Assembly (NCBI GenBank): GCA_003155465.1
Contig: PMCR01000231.1
Coordinates: 841 to 7,336 of the forward strand
DNA from: Myxococcales bacterium
Lineage (GTDB): Bacteria; Myxococcota; Polyangia; Fen-1088
DNA: 6,496 nucleotides
Reading direction: 5' to 3'
The position numbers were made by a program, and so were the translations under genes. This document shows positions 1-6,496 of the stretch, piece by piece. The first letter of the stretch is position 1. Every line of letters begins with the position of its first letter. The notes beneath the pieces were generated by a model. The model was not told where the DNA came from and ran no database searches. It saw only the letters and a list, made by a program, of their open reading frames with translations.

Positions 1-599
1 CGCTCCAGCTCGGCGTGCAGTTCCGGCGTATCGAGGGAGCGCAGCAACTCCACCCGCATGGTGAGGCCGCCGCGCCTGAGCAGATCCGAGTTGGTGATGA
101 TTCCGACCGGCATCCCCGACTCCACCACCGGGACGGCCCGGTAGGTCTTGCCCAGCATCAGCGTGACCACCTCGCGCACGGAGGCATCCGGAGCCACGGA
201 AACAACGTCGCGGGACATGACGTCCGAGGCGCGCAGCGCAGCCGAAACGTCACGAACCGGGTAGGCGCAATAAAGCGCGACCTCGGTGTCATCGACGGTG
301 ATGAGGCCGCGCTTGACCATCTCCTTGATGCGCGGAAGCAGCCGTTCCACCTGCTCGGCTCTCTCGATCCATTCGATCACGATGGGCAGGCGCTGGGCTA
401 CGTCGACGAATCGGACGGTGTGGATCTCGCCGGACGCGCCAAATCCCTCAATCGCTCGCAGCACGGTGGCGCCCGACGCGCCCTCCTTGCGCAGAAAAGC
501 CAGCACGGCTGCATGGATGGGCTGGTGGCCGTGCAGATCGCCCTCGTTGACGTAGATGCGAACCCGCTTTGCCTTTCCCGTGAGCCCCGGGGTGTTCAT
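1..599 (-). CDS. DUF190 (PII-like) plus CBS-domain protein, 3' end beyond window
   Basis: Read directly on the minus strand from ATG 599; it stays open to the left edge, giving 199 complete codons. Residues about 10-110 match the DUF190 pattern: a RIYVNEGD strand, then HAAVLAFLRKEGASGATVLR and the very typical EGFGASGEIH, followed by LPIVIEWIE and a helix ending in GLITVDDTEVALY. Residues about 124-178 look like a CBS motif (ASDVMSRDVVSVAPDASV ... RAVPVVESGMPVGIITNSDLL). A second CBS motif would be expected past the edge. DUF190 has a PII-like trimeric fold and CBS modules usually bind adenine nucleotides, so a cytoplasmic ligand-sensing role is likely, but no substrate or partner is established. 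The start lies 10 bp after the channel gene's stop. A GAGG at 608-611 overlaps that TGA stop and sits 8 nt before the ATG, which points to co-transcription and coupling with the pump genes. Confidence 0.9.
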   Translation of the reverse strand, partial: MNTPGLTGKAKRVRIYVNEGDLHGHQPIHAAVLAFLRKEGASGATVLRAIEGFGASGEIHTVRFVDVAQRLPIVIEWIERAEQVERLLPRIKEMVKRGLITVDDTEVALYCAYPVRDVSAALRASDVMSRDVVSVAPDASVREVVTLMLGKTYRAVPVVESGMPVGIITNSDLLRRGGLTMRVELLRSLDTPELHAELE

Positions 600-609
600 G
601 GCGCCTGCC

Positions 610-1958
610 TCAAGGCTGCCCCAGCGCCAGCAGGAGCTGCGCGCGGGCCGTGGCAAGACTGAAGTGCGCCTGCACTTCCTGCGCCGCAGCAGTGGTCATG
701 GCCACCTGCGAATCCCCCAGCTCGATCATGTTGCCCACGCCGGCCTGGTAGCGACCCTCAGCCAAACGAAGCTGCTCGCGCGCGTTGACCGCTGCCTCAT
801 GGGTGGCCTCCTCGCTCGCCTTGGCCGCGCGCACAGCCAGGCGCGCCTGCTCCAGGTCCAGGCGGACTTGCTGGCGCTGGATCTCGTACTGGCCGCGCAG
901 CACGCTTATCGTAGCGCGCGCCTCGCGGACCTGTTGGTTGGTTATGCCCCCTCCGAAGATCGGCCAACTCAATGACAACATCCCGTACCAGTTCCACGCC
1001 AAGTTGTCTGGCGCCGGCCCCACATCACTCAATGCGGTACTCGCACTCAGTGCCGGATAGTAGCCGCCCTTGGTCGCGCCGATGGTGAATTCCTGCGCCC
1101 GAATCTGGTCGGCCAGCGCCTGCAAGTCAGGGCGCGCCTTCATCGCCATGGACAGAAGCTCGTCCGTACTCTTGTCCTCGTCCGCCACCGGCTCGACAAC
1201 AGGGACCTCCACCTCATAGTCGATGGGGCCCTCGACACCCATGGCCTGATTGAGCTGGGCCTTGGCCACGTCGTGTCCATTCTGCGCATTGATTAGCAGC
1301 ACCCGCGCCGTTGCCCGGTTGGTTAGCGCCTGGGCCAGCGCAATCTCCGGCTGGGTGCCCGCCTGCACGAAACCCTGGGCCTGCGCCAGATGGGCTTCCT
1401 GGTTCGCCAGGCCATCCTGCGCCACCTTGACCAGGGCGTAGGTCGCGGCCGCGTTGTAGTAGGCGGCGCGAAGGTTGAACGAGATCTGCTGCACCGAGCG
1501 GACCTCACTGTCGAATTGGGAACGAGCGGCGGTCTTGGCCGCATCCCACTTGCCCGTGGTCTGCCCGAAATCGTAGATGAGCTGGCTTGCGGTCACCCGG
1601 AATTGGAAGAGGTTGCTGGTGTCGAAACTCCCGTGGTTCGAGCCGCTGGTCCCGATGCTGGTGGTGGTGCTGGTGCTTGTGCCGGAGACTGGGCTGGTTC
1701 CGACTGAGCTGCCGCCTGACGCAAAATTGCTGGTCGCGCGCTGATACGAGGCAGTGCCAGTCACTTGCGGTAGCAACGCGGCTCGGCTCTCGTAGGAGCG
1801 GGCGTCGGCGACTTCGCTCTGTGCGTGCGCAACCTGAAGTTGCGGGTGATTGGCGCGCGCCATGCGCAGGGCCTCGGCAAAGGTCAACATGCGTCCCGGC
1901 TGTCCGCTGGCTGGGCTTGCAAAAAGACAAAGCAAGACGGGCAAGGCGAGGAGGCGTT

Positions 1959-1962
<4 letters not shown>
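610..1962 (-). CDS. TolC-family outer-membrane efflux channel
   Basis: A 450-residue outer-membrane factor, close to the usual length of the OEP/TolC family. Residues 1-20 form a signal peptide (MKR, a Leu-rich core, then SPASG before Gln21). Cys12 does not sit in a lipobox, so this is not a lipoprotein. Two repeats follow: the first starts with LTFAEALRMARANHP (26-40), the second with STDELLSMAMKARPDL (265-280), each followed by long Ala/Gln-rich helices. The strand-like segments LPQVTGTASYQ and NLFQFRVTASQLIYDFG flank a Ser/Thr/Gly-rich loop (about 78-116). The second repeat has GGYYPALSAS, NWYGMLSLSWPIFGGG and a C-terminal AEGRYQAGVGNMIELGDSQV. It should form the trimeric duct through the outer membrane for the adaptor and ABC pair encoded just upstream. 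Its ATG overlaps the permease stop in an ATGA, and GAGG at 1968-1971 lies 5 nt before the ATG. Confidence 0.95.
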
Positions 1963-3184
<1,222 letters not shown>

Positions 3185-3188
<4 letters not shown>

Positions 3189-3925
3189 GGCGAAACCTCC
3201 GTGCCGGCCGGGGCTGGCCCCAGCTCGGCCTGTAGCGGCGTCTGCCGCTCGTCAGACTGCACGCGGCCGTCGCGCATGACCACCACGCGCGAGGCGTAGC
3301 GCGAGATGTCCGACTCGTGGGTGACCAGCAGAAGCGTGATGCCACTGCGGCCCAGCTCCTGGAACAGCGCCATGATCTCGATGCTGGTCCGCGAATCCAG
3401 GTTGCCGGTCGGCTCGTCCGCCACGATCAAGTGTGGCCGCGTGACCAAAGCCCGCGCCACCGCCACCCGCTGCTGCTGCCCGCCCGACATCTGATTGGGA
3501 TGGTGGTGCATCCGCTCGCCCAGCCCCACGCGTGCCAGCGCCTCGCGCGCGCGGGCGTGCCGCTCGCGCGCCGACACGCCCGCGTACAGCAGGGGAAGCT
3601 CGACGTTCTCCAGCGCGCTGGTGCGCGACAGCAGGTTGAAGCTTTGAAATACGAAGCCCAGGGTGCGGTTGCGCAGCCGGGCCAGGGCGTTGCGATCAAG
3701 CTGCGATACCTCCTCGCCCACCAGCCAGTAGCCCCCCGAACTGGGACGATCGAGACACCCAAGGATGTTCATCAGGGTGGACTTGCCCGAGCCCGACGGA
3801 CCCATAACCGCCACTGACTCGCCCTCACTGATGGTCAGCGAGACCTCGCGCAGGGCATGGACCTCCACATCGCCCATCCGGTATACCTTGCTGACCTTGC
3901 TGGTCTCGATGAGGGGCTTGCCCAT
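3185..3925 (-). CDS. MacB/LolD-type ABC transporter ATP-binding protein
   Basis: A 246-residue cytoplasmic ATPase. All nucleotide-binding motifs are intact: Walker [10 protein letters not shown] (42-50), Q-loop Gln94 in FVFQSFNLL, signature [10 protein letters not shown] (146-155), Walker [13 protein letters not shown] (166-177) and the H-loop His203 in [19 protein letters not shown] after Walker A and EPTGNLD are typical of the MacB/LolD/FtsE group. The reading frame stays open further upstream, but the ATG at 3925 is preferred: it is followed at once by the first family strand ([11 protein letters not shown]), and AGGAG at 3931-3935 lies 5 nt before it. Any longer form would run through the adaptor gene. 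It pairs with the permease that overlaps its 3' end and energises the pump. About 20 residues after the last family strand (roughly 225-246) form a Pro/Ala/Gln tail with no visible motif. Confidence 0.96.
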
Positions 3926-3930
3926 TGGCG

Positions 3931-3936
3931 CTCCTA
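3931..3936 (-). promoter_or_regulatory. Ribosome-binding site of the ABC ATPase gene, fused to the adaptor stop codon
   Basis: The minus strand reads TAGGAG here: the TAG is the adaptor's stop and AGGAG is the Shine-Dalgarno, 5 nt before the ATPase ATG at 3925. It fixes the ATPase start and implies that ribosomes finishing the adaptor reload directly for the ATPase. Confidence 0.8.
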
Positions 3937-5262
3937 GAACCCGCGGCGCGGACCACCAGGGGGCGGCCCGGCACCAGGCAACAAGCCGGTCGCGGCGGCC
4001 GGCTTGAAGCCCGCCGGAAGAGTGGCGTCGCTGATGACAAGGTCCCCGGACTGCAACCCGCCCTCTACCACCTCGGTCTTGCTGCCATCGGTCGTGCCCA
4101 CCTTGATGCGAACCGGGTTGGGCCGATCGTCGCGCAACACCCAAACCGTGCGGCGCTCGGGCGCCTCATCTCCCTCCGCCGAACCGCTGGTCCTAGGCCG
4201 GCCGCCCCCACTCGCCGCCGGACCGCCCGCCGCACCTTCGCCACCGGAGCGCCGCCCTTTGGGCAGTTCCAGCTTGAGCGCACTCGACAGTTCAGGACTA
4301 GGACGAAAGCGGAGGGCGGCGTTGGTGACACGCAACACGTCGTCCTTGTTGGCGAACACGAAGGTCACATTGGCGGTCATGCCAGGTCGCAGTCTGAGAT
4401 CGGAGTTCTCCACGTCGATGACTGCATCATAGGTGACGACGTTCTGTACGGTGGTCGCGGCGTTGCGAATCTGACGAACCATGCCCTTGAACGACTCGCC
4501 GGGAAAAGCGTCGACGGAGAAGGTGGCCGTCATGCCCGCGCGCAGCTTGCCCACGTCGGCCTCGGCCACACTGGTATCAACCTGCATCTTGCGCAGGTCC
4601 TCGGCGATGACGAAGAGCACCGGCGCCTGCAACGAAGCCGCGACGGTCTGGCCCACGTCCACGTTGCGCGAGATCACCGTGCCATCAGTGGGCGAAATGA
4701 TGTTGGTCAGGGCCAGATTTACCTCGGCCAGGTGCAAGACCGCCATTGCCTGCTTGACATTGGCTCGGTCGGCCTCCACCTGGGCCATGGTCGATCCGGC
4801 ATTGGACTCGGCGGTGTCGAAATCCGAAGGCGCAATGAGCTTGGATTTCGCCAAGTTGCCCTGGCGCTGGAACTGCCGGCCGGCGAACTGGGCCTGCACC
4901 TCATCCTTGTGCAGGCTGGCCTTGGCCTGGGCATAGTTGGCGCGGGCGTTTTCCAGTGAGGCCTGGAACAGGCGGGGATCGATCTTCGCGACGACCTGTC
5001 CCTTCTTCACCGTCGAGTTGAAATCGGCGTAGAGCTTCAGGATCGAGCCGGACACCTGACTGCCCACCTGCACGGTGACCAGCGCCGACAGGGTGCCCGT
5101 CGCGGTAACCCGCGCGGTGATGCGGCCGCGATCCACCGCCGTGGTTTCCCACTGTACCTTGGGTTTCGCGGACCGCCGTTTCACCAGATAGGCCGTGCCC
5201 CCGGCCAGCGCCAACACGAGAACCACGACACCCCAGAACTTCGTCGACTTGAGCCAACTCAT
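3934..5262 (-). CDS. MacA/HlyD-family periplasmic adaptor (membrane fusion protein)
   Basis: A 442-residue adaptor. The N-terminus is a single membrane anchor (residues about 9-27, FWGVVVLVLALAGGTAYLV, then KRR) with no lipobox. The order is typical: a first lipoyl half (about 64-96, VQVGSQVSGSILKLYADFNS ... VKKGQVVAKIDP), an alpha-helical hairpin (about 98-185), a second lipoyl half (about 188-212, ISPTDGTVISRNVDVGQTV), a beta-barrel (about 224-312, including LRPGMTANVTF) and a membrane-proximal domain (about 371-420). A Gly/Ala/Ser-rich insert at about 335-370 and a Gly/Pro tail (about 422-442) make it longer than E. coli MacA. It bridges the permease and the outer-membrane channel and should stimulate the ATPase. 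An ATG at 5358 in the same frame would overlap the regulator gene. The start at 5262 is chosen because AGGAG lies 6 nt before it and the membrane anchor follows at once. Confidence 0.95.
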   Translation of the reverse strand: MSWLKSTKFWGVVVLVLALAGGTAYLVKRRSAKPKVQWETTAVDRGRITARVTATGTLSALVTVQVGSQVSGSILKLYADFNSTVKKGQVVAKIDPRLFQASLENARANYAQAKASLHKDEVQAQFAGRQFQRQGNLAKSKLIAPSDFDTAESNAGSTMAQVEADRANVKQAMAVLHLAEVNLALTNIISPTDGTVISRNVDVGQTVAASLQAPVLFVIAEDLRKMQVDTSVAEADVGKLRAGMTATFSVDAFPGESFKGMVRQIRNAATTVQNVVTYDAVIDVENSDLRLRPGMTANVTFVFANKDDVLRVTNAALRFRPSPELSSALKLELPKGRRSGGEGAAGGPAASGGGRPRTSGSAEGDEAPERRTVWVLRDDRPNPVRIKVGTTDGSKTEVVEGGLQSGDLVISDATLPAGFKPAAATGLLPGAGPPPGGPRRGF

Positions 5263-5268
5263 GCGCAT

Positions 5269-5273
5269 CTCCT
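5269..5273 (-). promoter_or_regulatory. Ribosome-binding site deciding the adaptor start
   Basis: The minus strand reads AGGAGATGCGCATG. Of the two in-frame ATGs, the one at 5268 touches the AGGAG with no spacing, while the one at 5262 has a 6-nt spacer. The second is therefore the likely start. The site lies in the 16-bp gap after the MarR gene's TAA stop. Confidence 0.7.
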
Positions 5274-5278
5274 GCACA

Positions 5279-5776
5279 TTATCTATCCCCCGCCCGCCCT
5301 GCAGCCAGTCCCTTCTTGGGCGACGGCGAACTCGGCGGCGAAGTGCGGTCCAGTTCATCCAGATTGTCCACCATCCGCCGGAGCCAGACCCGGAGGGTCG
5401 CGATCTCGTCAGGCGAAAAATGCGCCACCGCGGCCCTGCGGACTTCCTCCGCCACGGCCAGGCAGCGCGCGCCGAATTGCTCGCCTCGGGGGCTCAGCAC
5501 CATCCGGCGACGCCTACGATCAGTCGGATCACTGTCCAGGCGAACCAGCTTGCGCCGGCTCAAGGCGGCCAATACCCGGGAAGCGGTGGGCTGATCCATA
5601 GGCAAGGCAGCCAGGATCTCGGCGAGCGATGCCCCCTGGCGTTCCACCAAGGCCACCAGCAGCCAGAATTGCTGGTTCGAGAGCGCCAAATCGCGAACCC
5701 GCATCTCCACAGCCTGGCGCTGCCGGCGTCGCAGAGCAGCCAGCAAGAGCCCGACCGGTACTTGCTTTGCTAACAT
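5279..5776 (-). CDS. MarR-family transcriptional regulator
   Basis: A 165-residue winged helix-turn-helix protein of normal MarR size. An N-terminal dimerisation helix (about 8-28) leads into ALSNQQFWLLVALVERQG (31-48). The HTH follows at about 50-79 (SLAEILAALPMDQPTASRVL, then ALSRRKLVRL). The wing DSDPTDRRRRRMVLSPRGEQ (81-100) carries the family's D-x-R-x3-L-x2-G pattern, and the C-terminal helices (about 103-143) complete the dimer interface. A Pro/Ser/Lys/Arg tail (146-165) is probably disordered. MarR proteins usually repress their own operon and let go when they bind small aromatic or lipophilic compounds. Its place 16 bp before the adaptor gene makes it the presumed local regulator of the exporter. 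The ATG at 5776 has no Shine-Dalgarno at usable distance (GAGG lies 17 nt away), so the start is slightly uncertain. ATG 5704 would delete the first helix and also lacks proper spacing. Confidence 0.93.
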   Translation of the reverse strand: MLAKQVPVGLLLAALRRRQRQAVEMRVRDLALSNQQFWLLVALVERQGASLAEILAALPMDQPTASRVLAALSRRKLVRLDSDPTDRRRRRMVLSPRGEQFGARCLAVAEEVRRAAVAHFSPDEIATLRVWLRRMVDNLDELDRTSPPSSPSPKKGLAAGRAGDR

Positions 5777-5790
5777 ATGCAGTGCTATAT
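5775..5790. promoter_or_regulatory. Operator-like inverted repeat over the marR start codon
   Basis: The plus strand reads ATATGCAGTGCTATAT. The arms ATATGCA and TGC(T)ATAT are inverted around a central G, with one unpaired base in the right arm. It covers the start codon and the proposed -10 region, where a MarR autorepressor would block transcription. MarR operators are commonly short AT-rich imperfect palindromes of 16-20 bp. Assignment by position and symmetry only. Confidence 0.4.
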
Positions 5791-5816
5791 ATTCCTCGTT
5801 CCTCCAGCCTTGTCAA
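5786..5816 (-). promoter_or_regulatory. Candidate sigma70-type promoter for the marR-pump operon
   Basis: The minus strand has a perfect -35 hexamer TTGACA (5816-5811). An AT-rich -10 region follows: AATATA (5793-5788) with a 17-bp spacer, or TATATA (5791-5786) with a 19-bp spacer. Either choice puts the transcription start only about 1-6 nt before the marR ATG at 5776, so the message would be leaderless or nearly so. It stands out as AT-rich in otherwise GC-rich DNA. Confidence 0.5.
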
Positions 5817-5822
5817 CCCAGA

Positions 5823-5832
5823 AAGCTAGCTT
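5823..5832. repeat. 10-bp perfect palindrome upstream of the -35 box
   Basis: AAGCTAGCTT is its own reverse complement and ends 6 bp upstream of the proposed TTGACA. It could be a half of a regulator-binding region (MarR or an activator) or chance. It also contains the stop codon of the weak open frame described at 5826-6107. Confidence 0.35.
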
Positions 5833-6107
5833 GTTCCGACCGTCAGGGCCGCGGACGCTACGGCCCCGAAATGTGCTGATTGGTAGAACCGTCGTGGCAG
5901 CCGTTGCAGTCCCCGGATGACTTGGAATTGCTGGGCATTTGTGCCACCTGCAACCGTGCTGCCACCCGAACCCGTCGTGCCACTTGCAAGCGTGCTGCCA
6001 CCCGAACTCGTCGTCCCGCTGATGGTGCCGCCCGTGCTCGTCATTCCCGCGAGGCTCGTCGTTCCGCCAACGTTCGCCGTTCCCGCCGCGCTCGCGCGGT
6101 CACCCAT
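5826..6107 (-). CDS. Possible small Gly/Ser/Thr-repeat protein, perhaps a broken gene
   Basis: A 93-codon open frame between parE and marR with no recognisable family. Residues about 8-57 are degenerate hexapeptide repeats of Gly, Ser and Thr (GTTSSG, GSTLAS, GTTGSG, GSTVAG). The remaining 36 residues are Arg/Gln/Ala-rich with no motif. ATG 6107 is chosen over an in-frame ATG at 6158 because AAAGGGGAGAGC precedes it (GGGGAG 3 nt before the ATG). The repeat units are 18 bp with one of 12 bp, all multiples of three, which argues for past or present coding. Similar Gly/Ser/Thr linkers occur in many myxobacterial surface lipoproteins, but no signal peptide or lipobox is present here. The +1 frame just after the repeats encodes a CxxCH motif, so the true gene may have continued in that frame and be frameshifted. 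The product could also be untranslated. Confidence 0.3.
   Translation of the reverse strand: MGDRASAAGTANVGGTTSLAGMTSTGGTISGTTSSGGSTLASGTTGSGGSTVAGGTNAQQFQVIRGLQRLPRRFYQSAHFGAVASAALTVGTS
5846..5866. terminator. GC hairpin without T-tract, possible weak terminator
   Basis: GGGCCG (5846-5851) pairs perfectly with CGGCCC (5861-5866) around a 9-nt loop. No run of T follows on either strand, so it does not fit an intrinsic terminator well. Its position between the small open frame and the marR promoter would suit a pause or insulation element. Confidence 0.25.
5858..5938 (-). other. Short +1-frame segment with CxxCH motif, possible frameshifted gene end
   Basis: In the minus-strand frame one base off the Gly/Ser/Thr frame, codons from 5938 to a TAG at 5860-5858 read MPSNSKSSGDCNGCHDGS followed by TNQHISGP. 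CNGCH (5908-5894) is the sequence used for covalent haem attachment in c-type cytochromes. The segment is hydrophilic and looks like the C-terminal end of a linker-plus-CxxCH protein. Removing one base, for instance in the AAA at 5938-5940, would join it to the repeat frame. A five-residue motif can arise by chance, so this stays tentative. Confidence 0.3.
5941..6096. repeat. 18-bp-periodic degenerate tandem repeat with a recent 36-bp duplication
   Basis: The tract divides into four 18-bp units (5941-6012), one 12-bp unit (6013-6024) and four more 18-bp units (6025-6096), for example GTGCCGCCCGTGCTCGTC, ATTCCCGCGAGGCTCGTC and GTTCCGCCAACGTTCGCC on the plus strand. Units 1-2 and 3-4 form two 36-bp copies (5941-5976 and 5977-6012) that differ at only three positions. 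On the minus strand it reads as Gly/Ser/Thr hexapeptides. Confidence 0.8.
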
Positions 6108-6160
6108 GCTCTCCCCTTTGCGTGCTCGGCTACACCCCCTCACCCGCGCCCAACCCACTC

Positions 6161-6496
6161 CTACAGATCCAGATCCGCCTGTGCGGCGTGCTCCATGATG
6201 AACTTGAAACGCGCCTCGACGTCCTTGCCCATCAGCTCGGTCAAAATGCGGTCGGTCTCCGGGCCGTCGCTGACTGTCACGCGCAGCAGCCGCCGGGTAG
6301 CCGGGTCAAGCGTAGTCCGGCGCAACTCCTCGGGCTGCATCTCGCCCAAGCCCTTGAAGCGCATGACCTCGGGCCGCGCGTTCTTGGGCAGAGTCGCCAC
6401 GATGCGATCGCGATCCGCCTCGTCGAGCGCCCAGAAGGTTTCCTTGCCATGGTCCACGCGAAACAGCGGTGGCTGCGCCAGGTACACGAAGCTGCC
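6161..6496 (-). CDS. parE: DNA topoisomerase IV subunit B (or gyrase B), C-terminal 111 residues
   Basis: The frame enters from the right edge and ends at TAG 6163-6161. Only the end of the Toprim region and the GyrB/ParE C-terminal domain are present. Landmarks are VYLAQPPLFRVDHGKE (residues 4-19 of the fragment), the near-universal RFKGLGEM (46-53) and TTLDPATRRLLRV (61-73), followed by LMGKDVEARFKFIMEHA. The ATPase domain and most of Toprim lie outside the window. LRRTTLDPATRRL and VDHGKETFWALDE resemble ParE (E. coli ParE has LRETTLDPNTRRL) more than GyrB (which has LWETTM at this place), so parE is preferred, though gyrB is not excluded. The subunit binds ATP and works with the A subunit in decatenating or supercoiling DNA. 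It is same-strand with the pump operon but separated by about 380 bp, so no functional link is implied. Confidence 0.85.
   Translation of the reverse strand, partial: GSFVYLAQPPLFRVDHGKETFWALDEADRDRIVATLPKNARPEVMRFKGLGEMQPEELRRTTLDPATRRLLRVTVSDGPETDRILTELMGKDVEARFKFIMEHAAQADLDL

Noticed and set aside
15..662. A 215-codon plus-strand open frame at the left end.
   Set aside because: It lies opposite the clear DUF190-CBS gene, spans the end of the channel gene, and has no motif of its own.
3926..4144. A longer form of the ABC ATPase starting at 4144.
   Set aside because: The extra 73 residues are an Arg/Gly/Ser-rich shadow of the adaptor's 3' end. A good ribosome-binding site and the normal family N-terminus mark the start at 3925.
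3925..4959. A 344-codon plus-strand open frame opposite the adaptor gene.
   Set aside because: The minus strand here encodes a complete adaptor with all family landmarks. High GC keeps the opposite frame open, and its translation shows only His/Arg/Gly-rich text with no domain.
5263..5358. A longer form of the adaptor starting at 5358.
   Set aside because: It would overlap the regulator's 3' end by 80 bp and place 32 Arg-rich residues before the membrane anchor. The AGGAG at 5269-5273 supports 5262.
5941..6096. Possible CRISPR array.
   Set aside because: The units are contiguous degenerate 18-mers with no unique spacers, so this is a tandem repeat and not a repeat-spacer array.
5917..6198. 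A 93-codon plus-strand frame with Val/Pro hexapeptide repeats.
   Set aside because: No Shine-Dalgarno precedes its ATG, it runs into the 3' end of parE, and the repeat is equally explained by the minus-strand Gly/Ser/Thr frame. Kept only as a note on the repeat.

Overview
High-GC DNA in which every well-supported gene lies on the minus strand. The outer-membrane efflux channel shows that the host is a Gram-negative (two-membrane) bacterium. The GC-rich coding, the Gly/Ser/Thr hexapeptide repeats near the right end and the architecture of the adaptor protein suggest a myxobacterium-like or related deltaproteobacterial lineage. That assignment is inference from style, with no rRNA or marker gene to settle it.

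Reading right to left (direction of transcription): (1) 6161-6496, the last 111 codons of a type IIA topoisomerase B subunit, more like ParE than GyrB. (2) 5777-6160, a spacer of about 380 bp. It holds an 18-bp-periodic repeat that reads as Gly/Ser/Thr hexapeptides on the minus strand, a short out-of-frame segment with a CxxCH motif, a GC-rich hairpin, a 10-bp palindrome and a promoter-like TTGACA. It may be a small gene, a frameshifted remnant, or both. (3) 5279-5776, a MarR-type regulator. (4) 3934-5262, a MacA/HlyD-type periplasmic adaptor. (5) 3185-3925, a MacB-type ABC ATPase. (6) 1959-3188, a MacB/FtsX-type permease. (7) 610-1962, a TolC-type outer-membrane channel. (8) 1-599, the N-terminal 199 codons of a DUF190 plus CBS protein that runs off the left edge.

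Genes 3 to 8 form one tightly packed unit. The junctions are 16 bp, 8 bp, a 4-bp ATGA overlap, another 4-bp ATGA overlap, and 10 bp. Several ribosome-binding sites sit on the stop codon of the preceding gene. The layout is that of a complete, self-regulated MacAB-TolC-like tripartite exporter: the ATPase and permease drive cycling in the inner membrane, the adaptor bridges the periplasm, and the channel crosses the outer membrane. The MarR protein is the obvious candidate for ligand-responsive control from the promoter just before its own start codon. The substrate cannot be read from the sequence.

The pump is a known type of system. The less expected points are the PII-like DUF190-CBS gene coupled to the end of the pump operon, the apparently (near-)leaderless MarR start with an operator-like inverted repeat over the start codon, and the repeat/CxxCH remnant between parE and marR.
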